Source: Allostreptomyces psammosilenae
Lineage (GTDB): Bacteria; Actinomycetota; Actinomycetes; Streptomycetales; Streptomycetaceae
Reading direction: 5' to 3'
DNA: 64,000 nt
NCBI RefSeq assembly: GCF_013407765.1
Contig: NZ_JACBZD010000002.1
Coordinates: 1,064,001 to 1,128,000, forward strand
Every line of letters begins with the position of its first letter. Position 1 is the first letter of the stretch. Under the pieces are notes generated by a model. It saw nothing but the letters and a program-made list of their open reading frames with translations. It was not told the DNA's origin and did not search any database. Both the position numbers and the translations under genes were made by a program. Of this stretch, positions 17,817 through 24,792 are shown in pieces.

Positions 17817-17868
17817 AGATGGCTGGGGGGCGTCTGGGAAACCGGTCACGGGCTGGAAACGCCCGGGT

Positions 17869-17911
17869 CCCGCCCGGCCGTGCACCGCGGGACGGTGTAC
17901 GGCCGGGCGGG
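17869..17911 (-). terminator. 19-bp-stem terminator after the first aminopeptidase N gene
   Basis: Arms 17869-17887 and 17893-17911 (left arm begins CCCGCCCGGCCG) pair over 19 positions with one G-T wobble and a 5-nt loop CGGGA. It starts 7 bp beyond the stop codon of the aminopeptidase gene. Confidence 0.65.
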
Positions 17912-17917
17912 GCGGGC

Positions 17918-20527
17918 TCAGGCGCCCTGGGCCTCGCCGGCGGCGCGGTCGCGGGCCTGGGCGCGCAGCGCCCGCGCCACGCCGTCCCGCGACTCCACCA
18001 CCAGGCGGCGCAGCGCGGCGGGCGGCTGGGCCTGCTCCAGCCAGGCGTCGGTGGCGTCCAGCGTGGCCTGCGAGACGTGGATGCTCGGGTACAGGCCGAC
18101 CACGATCTGCTGGGCCATCTCGTGGGAGCGGGTGGCCCACACCTCGGCCAGCACCTCGAAGTACCGGGCGCGGTAGGGCTCCAGCAGCTCCCGCTGGTCG
18201 GTCTGCACGAAGCCGCCGATCACCGCCTCCTGCACGGCGTTGGGCAGGTCCTGGCGCTCGACCACCGACGCCCACGCCTCGGCCTTGGCCGCCGCGGTGG
18301 GGCGGGAGGCGAGGCAGCTGGCGGCGTGCCGCTCACCGGCCGCGGTGCGGTCGCCGGCCAGCTCGGCCTCGACCGCCTTCTCGTCCGCGACGCCCGCCGC
18401 CACCAGCCGGCCGAGCAGTGCCCAGCGCAGCTCGGTGTCGACCTTGAGGCCCTCCACGGTGACGCTGCCGTCCAGCAGGCCGCTCAGCAGGGCGAGCTGC
18501 TGCTCGGAGCGGGCCGCGGCGGCCAGCGCGCGGGCCCAGGCCAGCTGCTGGTCGCTGCCCGGCTCGGCGGCGAGCAGGTGCTGGTGGGCGGCGTCGGCCC
18601 AGCGGGCCAGGCCCTCCGGCCGCCACGCCGGGTCGGCGTACAGGTCCAGGGCCAGCTTGGTCTGGCGGTGCAGCGACTGCACCACGCCGATGTCGCCCTC
18701 GCGGTCGATGTTGCGCAGCACCAGCTCCAGGTACTCGCGGGTGGCGAGCTCGCCGTCGCGGGTCATGTCCCAGGCGGCGGCCCACAGCAGGGCGCGCGGC
18801 AGCGACTCGGCGAAGTCGGCCAGGTGCTCGGTGACCGTGGCGAGCGAGGCCTCGTCCAGCCGCACCTTGGCGTAGGAGAGGTCGTCGTCGTTGAGCAGGA
18901 TGACGGCCGGGCGGGCGCGGCCGACCAGCTGCGGCACCTCGGTGCGGGCCCCGGTGACGTCCAGTTCGACGCGCTCGGTGCGCAGCAGCTTGCCGGTGAC
19001 GTCGTCGCGCTCGTAGCAGCCGACGGCGATGCGGTGCGGGCGCAGCACGGCCTCGCCGCGGGCGCCGGCCGGGAGCGGGGGAGCCTCCTGCAGGACGGCG
19101 AACTCGGTGATGGTGCCGGCGTCGTCGGTGAGCAGGTGCGGGCGGAGCACGTTGATGCCGGCGGTCTCCAGCCATGCCCTGGACCACGCCTTCAGGTCGC
19201 GTCCGGAGGCCTCCTCCAGGGCCCCGAGGAAGTCGGCGAGGGTGGTGTTGCCCCAGGCGTGCGCGCGGAAGTAGCGGCGCAGGCCCTCGGTGAAGGCGTC
19301 GTCGCCGACGTAGGCGACGAGCTGCTTGAGGACGGAGGCGCCCTTGGCGTAGGTGATGCCGTCGAAGTTCACCAGGACGTCGTCGAGGTCGCGGATCTCG
19401 GCGACGATCGGGTGGGTGGAGGGCAGCTGGTCCTGCCGGTACGCCCAGGTCTTCATGGAGTTGGCGAAGGTGGTCCAGGCGTGCGGCCAGCGGCTGCCGA
19501 GGGCCTCGGCCTGGCAGGCGATGGAGGCGTAGGTGGCGAACGACTCGTTCAGCCACAGGTCGTTCCACCACTCCATGGTGACCAGGTCGCCGAACCACAT
19601 GTGGGCCAGCTCGTGCAGCACGGTCTCGGCGCGGGCCTCGTAGGCGGCGTCGGTGACCTTGGAGCGGAACACGTACTGGTCGCGGATGGTGACCGCGCCG
19701 GCGTTCTCCATGGCGCCGGCGTTGAACTCCGGCACGAAGAGCTGGTCGTACTTGGCGAAGGGGTAGGGCCGGTCGAAGCGCTCCTCGAAGTAGGCGAAGC
19801 CCTGCTTGGTCACCGCGAAGAGCGCGTCGGCGTCGAGGTACTGGGCCAGGGAGGGGCGGCAGTAGATGCCGAGCGGCACGGTGCGGGAGCCGTCGGCGCT
19901 GGTGTAGCCCTCGTCGTGCACGGCCGTGTAAGGGCCGGCGATCAGCGCGGTGATGTAGGAGGAGATGCGGGGGGTGGGCAGGAAGCGCCACACCGCGGTG
20001 CCCTCCGCCGCCGGCTCCGGCTGCGGGGTGGGGGAGTTGCTGACGACCTGCCAGCCGGCCGGCGCGGTGACGGTGAACCGGAAGGTCGCCTTGAGGTCGG
20101 GCTGCTCGAAGGAGGCGAACACCCGGCGGGCGTCCGGCACCTCGAACTGGGTGTAGAGGTAGGTCTCCTCGTCCACCGGGTCGACGAACTTGTGCAGCCC
20201 CTCGCCGGTGTTGGTGTAGGCGCAGGACGCGGTGACGGTCAGCTCGTTCTCCGCGGCCAGGTTCGGCAGCGTGATGCGGCTGTCGGCGAACGCCTCGGCG
20301 GGCGGGAGCGGGGTCCCGTTGAGCACGATCTCGTGCACCTCGGGCGCGACCAGGTCGATGAAGGTGTCGGTGCCGGGCCGCGCGCAGGAGAAGCGGACGG
20401 TCGTGGTGGAGCGGAAGGTACCGCTGTCCCTGGCCGCGCTGAGGTCGAGGTCGATCTCGTAGGCGTCGACGGTCAGCAGGTCGGCCCGGGTGCGGGCCTC
20501 CTCCCGGGTGAGGTTCGTGCCTGGCAC
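17918..20527 (-). CDS. pepN: Aminopeptidase N (M1 family), copy 1
   Basis: This 869-residue zinc aminopeptidase removes N-terminal residues from peptides in the cytoplasm. The exopeptidase motif GAMEN is at 271-275, the zinc site HELAH-x18-E at 305-309 and E328 (in WLNESFA), and the catalytic Tyr lies in GITYAKGASVL. The length matches the actinobacterial PepN group. GTG 20527 is 9 nt after AAGGAG; the open frame upstream of it is spurious. It has its own terminator at 17869. The window holds a second full copy at 24793-27522 with the same N-terminus (VPGxNLTREEAxTRAD), so the two are paralogues flanking the haloperoxidase-like pair. Confidence 0.94.
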   Translation of the reverse strand: MPGTNLTREEARTRADLLTVDAYEIDLDLSAARDSGTFRSTTTVRFSCARPGTDTFIDLVAPEVHEIVLNGTPLPPAEAFADSRITLPNLAAENELTVTASCAYTNTGEGLHKFVDPVDEETYLYTQFEVPDARRVFASFEQPDLKATFRFTVTAPAGWQVVSNSPTPQPEPAAEGTAVWRFLPTPRISSYITALIAGPYTAVHDEGYTSADGSRTVPLGIYCRPSLAQYLDADALFAVTKQGFAYFEERFDRPYPFAKYDQLFVPEFNAGAMENAGAVTIRDQYVFRSKVTDAAYEARAETVLHELAHMWFGDLVTMEWWNDLWLNESFATYASIACQAEALGSRWPHAWTTFANSMKTWAYRQDQLPSTHPIVAEIRDLDDVLVNFDGITYAKGASVLKQLVAYVGDDAFTEGLRRYFRAHAWGNTTLADFLGALEEASGRDLKAWSRAWLETAGINVLRPHLLTDDAGTITEFAVLQEAPPLPAGARGEAVLRPHRIAVGCYERDDVTGKLLRTERVELDVTGARTEVPQLVGRARPAVILLNDDDLSYAKVRLDEASLATVTEHLADFAESLPRALLWAAAWDMTRDGELATREYLELVLRNIDREGDIGVVQSLHRQTKLALDLYADPAWRPEGLARWADAAHQHLLAAEPGSDQQLAWARALAAAARSEQQLALLSGLLDGSVTVEGLKVDTELRWALLGRLVAAGVADEKAVEAELAGDRTAAGERHAASCLASRPTAAAKAEAWASVVERQDLPNAVQEAVIGGFVQTDQRELLEPYRARYFEVLAEVWATRSHEMAQQIVVGLYPSIHVSQATLDATDAWLEQAQPPAALRRLVVESRDGVARALRAQARDRAAGEAQGA

Positions 20528-20728
20528 GGTGTGATGCTCCTTACGTCGGTGGTCCCGGCATCCTCCCACGCGCCCGTGCGGCGGGCGGGTAGCGCGGCGC
20601 GTCCCCCCGCCCGGCCTTCCGCCTCCCCCTTGCCACCGCTCGTTCGCAGTTGCAAGTGGTGTGCGATTAGGGTGGTGGTGGCGTGTTCCGGCGCGGCGTG
20701 CGGGCCGTGGAGCGGGAGGTTTCGGAAG

Positions 20729-21439
20729 GTGGCGGCTACCCGGAGCGGGGAGAGGTCCACGGCGGCGACCGCGGCGACGGGGCCGGTGGGGCCGTCGGTG
20801 CCGGTGGGGCCGGCCGGGGCGGGGAGTGGCCTCGCCGGAGGCGTGCGGGTCGGCCGCTACCTGGTGCGACCGGCGGGCCCGGAGGACGTGGGCGGGGCGC
20901 GCAGCGTCATGCTCGACACCATCTACGGGGACCTGCGCTCCGCCTACGTGCCGCGCTGGCACCGGGACGTCATCGACATCGAGGGCGGCTACCTGACGCC
21001 GGACCGGCACACCCTGCTGGTCGCCGAGCTCGAGGGCCTGGTGGTGGCCACCGGCGCGGTGCGCTCCCAGGGGCCGGCCCACCCGCCCAACCCGCGGTGG
21101 GTCGCCGAGCGCTTCCCCTCGGGGACGACGGCGCAGCTGTGCCGGGTCTACGTGCGCCCCGAGCACCGGCGGGCCGGGCTGGCCCGGGCGATCGTGCGGG
21201 AGCTGCGCGCCTTCGTGGCCCGGGCCGGCGGCTACCGGTCGATCTACCTGCACACCGACCCCGCGGTGCCGGGCGCCGAGGCGTTCTGGCGCTCGGTCGG
21301 CCGGGTGGTCTGCGACGAGCGGGAACTGCCGGGCGGCGGGCAGGGGATCCTGCACGTCGAGCTGCCGATGGGTTCCGCCACCGCCGACGCCGACGGCTCG
21401 CCGGGAGGCGGCGAGCCGTCAGATCGTGGCGGAGAGTGA
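20729..21439 (+). CDS. GNAT family N-acetyltransferase
   Basis: This protein of about 236 residues has a disordered Ala/Thr/Gly N-terminus of roughly 45 residues, followed by a GNAT fold (VGRYLVRPAGPEDVGGARSVMLDTIYGD). The acetyl-CoA-binding motif A region reads AQLCRVYVRPEHRRAGLARAIVRELRAF, with the R/QxxGxG/A turn represented by RRAGLA. The later YLHTDPAVPGAEAFWRSVG is typical of the last strand and helix. The acceptor substrate is unknown. GTG 20729 follows GGGAGG by 9 nt. It is divergent from the first pepN gene (201-bp gap) and convergent with the first haloperoxidase-like gene (17-bp gap). Confidence 0.83.
   Translation: MAATRSGERSTAATAATGPVGPSVPVGPAGAGSGLAGGVRVGRYLVRPAGPEDVGGARSVMLDTIYGDLRSAYVPRWHRDVIDIEGGYLTPDRHTLLVAELEGLVVATGAVRSQGPAHPPNPRWVAERFPSGTTAQLCRVYVRPEHRRAGLARAIVRELRAFVARAGGYRSIYLHTDPAVPGAEAFWRSVGRVVCDERELPGGGQGILHVELPMGSATADADGSPGGGEPSDRGGE
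21392..21420. terminator. 12-bp hairpin inside the end of the GNAT gene
   Basis: GACGGCTCGCCG and its complement (21392-21403 and 21409-21420) form a perfect stem with a 5-nt loop. It falls within the last codons of the GNAT gene and 37 bp past the stop of the convergent haloperoxidase-like gene, so it may terminate transcription of the latter. Confidence 0.4.
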
Positions 21440-21456
21440 TCGCCGCCCGGGTTCCG

Positions 21457-22977
21457 TCAGATCACCTCCGAACCCCCGTCGAAGCGCCGCAGGGTCAGTG
21501 AGCCGCGTTCCGCCGTGATCGCGGTGACCTGGCGCAGCAGGGCCACGGCGATCCGCTCGCCCAGTCGGACGCCGGCCGTGTAGTCGGTGCGCCAGTGCAC
21601 TCCGGCGATGTTGCGGGCGATCGAGATGTTGCCGGCGAGCTTGTCCAGTTCCCCGCCGACCGTCATCCGGTCGGCGTCGTCCCCGGTGTAGGGGATCAGC
21701 CGCAGGCCGTCGGCGTCCGGCTCCACCGGGTCCTCGATGGGGGCGGAGCAGTCGTACCAGGCCTTGAGCAGCGTCACGCAGGCGCCCACGGTGGCGGCGT
21801 GCCCGGCGCCGTAGGCGGGGTGGAGCGGGCTGCCTCCGCTGTGCGCCTGGGGCAGCAGGCGGCTGCCGAACCGCTCGTACGTCTCGGCGACGGCGCGGGA
21901 GCCGAGGACGGCGGGGTGGATCATGTCGTACCGGCGGGTGCCGGCGAGATGGCGGTGGACCAGGCCGCCGAACTCCTCCGGGCGTGCCCGCCGGTGGACG
22001 TACCACTTCAGGTACCACACCGCGCGCATCGCGCGGATGGCGACCTCGGCGACCAGCGCCAGTGCGTGCGGAGGCCCGTAGGTGCCGAAGGCCTGCTCGG
22101 TCACCGCGGTCCGGTAGGGGTTGCCGGGGTCCACCGGCGCCGTGGTCTGGAGGATCTGCGCTGCCCCCAGGGCGGCCTGGTAGACGTGGTCGTAGCCCAC
22201 GTAGTGCGCGAGGTCGCGCGGGGTGCGCAGGTGGTAGCGGTTGTGCTGGTCGCGCGGCACCTGCGGCAGCGGCTGGCCGTTCTGGCAGGCCAGCCAGGTC
22301 GGGTAGTCGGTGAGGTGGTCGAGGCCGGGCGGGGGGACGTCCTGACGCTGCGGGACGCGCAGGGTCCCGTTCGGGATGTCCCGCAGCAGGTACTGCGAGA
22401 CGTAGGGGCCGACCAGCTCGCCCGGGGCGTCCCCGCGGAAGAGCGTGGCCGGCGTGACCCGGCCGCACAGCCGGGGGCCGCGGTAGCCGGGCAGGCCGTC
22501 GAGCTCCTCGGCCGCCGCCGCGACCCGCCGGTCGGCCGCGAAGTCCCGGAACGGGACGTCGCGGCAGAGCGCCATCCAGTACAGCTCCACCGCCTCCGCG
22601 GAGTGCTCCGCGCCGTCCACGCGCGGCGCCGGGGGGATCGGGAAGGCCTGCGGGTCGGGGCCGAGGAGCTCGAAGGCCGCGCCCGCGCGGGGGTTGAGCA
22701 GGTGCCGGCCGCCGGGGGTTCCCAGCGGTACCGCCTCGAAGTGGCGCTCCTCGCCGGTGGCCAGCGCCCGCAGCAGGGCCTGGTAGGCAGCCGGGTCCAC
22801 CTCGCCGTTCCCGTCGTGCGGGAGGCCCTTGGAGAAGTTGGCGAGGTAGGGGTAGTCGACCTCCTCGCCATTGGCCAGGTGCCGCGGGACGGCACGTCCG
22901 TACTCCGACCTGGCCGCCGCCACGCGCACGGCGCGCGCCCGCGTCCGGCGGTCCCCCGTGAAGCCGTTGTCGCCCAC
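21457..22977 (-). CDS. Vanadium-dependent haloperoxidase / PAP2-like protein, copy 1
   Basis: This 506-residue protein has the vanadate/phosphate-site landmarks of the bacterial haloperoxidase-like branch: LKWYVHRRARPEEFGG (about 335-350), HPAYGAGHAATVGAC (about 390) and ARNIAGVHWRTDY near the C-terminus, in which the Arg and the vanadate-ligand His are six apart. Relatives I know read PAGH or PSGH in the middle motif, while here it is GAGH. No signal peptide or TM helix is visible, so it looks cytoplasmic. Such proteins oxidise halides with peroxide or act as acid phosphatases; which applies cannot be read from sequence. GTG 22977 follows AGGAGAGGAAGG. It lies 39 bp behind a paralogue and is surely co-transcribed with it. 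Confidence 0.82.
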   Translation of the reverse strand: MGDNGFTGDRRTRARAVRVAAARSEYGRAVPRHLANGEEVDYPYLANFSKGLPHDGNGEVDPAAYQALLRALATGEERHFEAVPLGTPGGRHLLNPRAGAAFELLGPDPQAFPIPPAPRVDGAEHSAEAVELYWMALCRDVPFRDFAADRRVAAAAEELDGLPGYRGPRLCGRVTPATLFRGDAPGELVGPYVSQYLLRDIPNGTLRVPQRQDVPPPGLDHLTDYPTWLACQNGQPLPQVPRDQHNRYHLRTPRDLAHYVGYDHVYQAALGAAQILQTTAPVDPGNPYRTAVTEQAFGTYGPPHALALVAEVAIRAMRAVWYLKWYVHRRARPEEFGGLVHRHLAGTRRYDMIHPAVLGSRAVAETYERFGSRLLPQAHSGGSPLHPAYGAGHAATVGACVTLLKAWYDCSAPIEDPVEPDADGLRLIPYTGDDADRMTVGGELDKLAGNISIARNIAGVHWRTDYTAGVRLGERIAVALLRQVTAITAERGSLTLRRFDGGSEVI

Positions 22978-23016
22978 GCGGTGCCCTTCCTCTCCTGGGT
23001 CGCGGGCCGGCGCGGG

Positions 23017-24522
23017 TCAGATCCGCACCAGGGTGCCGTCGAACCGCCGCAGCAGCAGGGAACCGCGCTCGGCGGTCATGGCGAGGGTCTCCCGCAGCAG
23101 GGCGATGGCGATGTCCTCGCCGAGCCGGGCCGAGGCCGAGTAGTCCGTCCGCCAGTGCACCCCGGCCATGTTGCGGGCGTTGGGGATGTTCGCGGCGAGC
23201 TTGTTCAGCTCCCCGCCGATGGTCATCCGGTCCGCGTCCTCGCCGGTGTAGGGGACCAGCACCTGGCCGTCCGCGGACGGTTCCACTGGCCCCTCGAAGG
23301 GGGCGGAGCAGTCGAACCACGCCTTGAGCACGGTGACGCACGCGGCGGCGGTGGTGGCGTGGCCGCCCCCGTAGGCCGGGTGCAGCGGGCAGCCCTCGGG
23401 TGCCGCCTGGGGGAGGAGGTAGCTGCCGAAGCGCTCGTGGGTCTCGGCCACGGCGCGGGACGCCAGGATGCCCGGCTCGATCATGTCGTAGCTCCGGCTG
23501 CCGGTGAGGTGCCGGTGCACCAGGCCGCCGAACTCCTCCGGCCGCATCCGCCGGTGCACGTTCCACTTCTGGTGCCACACCGCCTTGGCCGCGCGCGTGG
23601 ACACCTCGGCGACCAGCGGCAGCAGGTGGGCCGGGCCGTGGGTGACGAACCCGGTCTGGTTGGGCGAGTAGTGGTAGGGGTTGCCGGGGTTCAGCGGGGC
23701 CCCGCGGCCGAGCAGGATCAGCCCGGCGCCGAGGTAGGCCTGGAAGAGGTAGTCCAGGAGCACGTAGTGGGCCATGTCCCGGGGCGTGCGCGGGTAGCCG
23801 CGGTTGCTCTGGTCCCGTGGCGCCGGCGGGGGCAGGTAGCCGTTCTGCACCGCCGCCCACTCGTCGGGGTCGGTGAGGTAGTCCACGCCGGGCTCGGCGA
23901 GGTCCTGGCGCTGCGGGATGTTCAGGGCGCCGTTGGGGATGTCGTGCAGGAGGAACTGCGAGACGTAGGGCCCGACGAGGTCATCGGGGGTGTTGCCGCG
24001 GAAGAGCGCGGCGGGGGTGACCCGGCCGTCGACCCGGGGGCCGCGGTACCCGGGGAGGGCGTCGAGCTCCTCGGCGGCCGCGGCGGTCAGCTCGTGCGTG
24101 CCGAACTCGGCGAAGGGGACGTCCCGGCACAGGGCCATCCAGTACAGCTCCGCGGCCTCCGCGGTGTGCTCCGCGCCGTCCATGCGCGGCGCCGGGGGCA
24201 TGGTCATCGCCTGCGGGTCGGGGCCTTCGAGGTCGAAGGAGCGTCCGGCCTGGGGGTTCACCAGTGGCCTGCCGCCGGCGGTCCCGAGCGGGATCTGGCG
24301 GAAGTCGGCCTCCTCTCCCGTGCTGACGGCCCGCAGCAGGGCCCGGTAGGCGGCCGGGTCCACCTCGCCGTTCTCGTCGTGCGGCAGGCCCTTGGAGAAG
24401 TTGGCGAGGTAGGGGTAGTCGACCTCCTCGCCGTTGGACACGTGCTGCGGCACGACGCGGCCGTACTCGGCCTCCGCAGCCTCCACCCGCATGGTCTTCG
24501 CCTGTATCCGCCGGTTCCACAT
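23017..24522 (-). CDS. Vanadium-dependent haloperoxidase / PAP2-like protein, copy 2
   Basis: This 501-residue paralogue of the downstream gene shares most of its length with it, including long identical runs such as EEVDYPYLANFSKGLPHD. The site motifs are QKWNVHRRMRPEEFGG, HPAYGGGHATTAAAC and ARNMAGVHWRTDY; the middle motif is GGGH instead of the usual PAGH. No export signal is seen. ATG 24522 is 8 nt after AAGGGGAG. It is the first gene of the two-gene unit and lies 270 bp beyond the second pepN gene, with a terminator hairpin between them. A 69-bp stretch (24364-24432) differs from the paralogue (22801-22869) at only two positions, pointing to recent duplication or gene conversion. Confidence 0.82.
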   Translation of the reverse strand: MWNRRIQAKTMRVEAAEAEYGRVVPQHVSNGEEVDYPYLANFSKGLPHDENGEVDPAAYRALLRAVSTGEEADFRQIPLGTAGGRPLVNPQAGRSFDLEGPDPQAMTMPPAPRMDGAEHTAEAAELYWMALCRDVPFAEFGTHELTAAAAEELDALPGYRGPRVDGRVTPAALFRGNTPDDLVGPYVSQFLLHDIPNGALNIPQRQDLAEPGVDYLTDPDEWAAVQNGYLPPPAPRDQSNRGYPRTPRDMAHYVLLDYLFQAYLGAGLILLGRGAPLNPGNPYHYSPNQTGFVTHGPAHLLPLVAEVSTRAAKAVWHQKWNVHRRMRPEEFGGLVHRHLTGSRSYDMIEPGILASRAVAETHERFGSYLLPQAAPEGCPLHPAYGGGHATTAAACVTVLKAWFDCSAPFEGPVEPSADGQVLVPYTGEDADRMTIGGELNKLAANIPNARNMAGVHWRTDYSASARLGEDIAIALLRETLAMTAERGSLLLRRFDGTLVRI

Positions 24523-24705
24523 CTTCCCCACTCCCCTTACTGAAGGTGTCCGTATAGGCACGTTAGGTCACCATTCGGCGGTGGTGGAGGCGTGCGGGAC
24601 GGTGGTGAAAGAGCGGGCGCCGGGCGGGGCCCGTTCCGCCCGCCGTCGCGCGACGGCGGAGCGGGCGCGGAGCCCGGGGCGTACGGCGGCGGAACCGCCC
24701 CACGA

Positions 24706-24730
24706 CCCCGGGGCGGTGGACGCCCCGGGG
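24706..24730 (-). terminator. Terminator hairpin after the second aminopeptidase N gene
   Basis: CCCCGGGGCG and CGCCCCGGGG form a perfect 10-bp stem with loop GTGGA, 63 bp past the aminopeptidase stop codon. It separates that gene from the haloperoxidase-like pair. Confidence 0.5.
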
Positions 24731-24792
24731 GCGGAGGGCGCCCACGGGGCCGGGGCTCGCCCGCCGCGCCGCCGCTCGCCGCCCCGGTCCGG

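Noticed and set aside
20640-20690. TTGCAA / TAGGGT promoter pair before the GNAT gene
   Set aside because: The two hexamers are only 12 bp apart, too close for a normal promoter; no better pairing was found.
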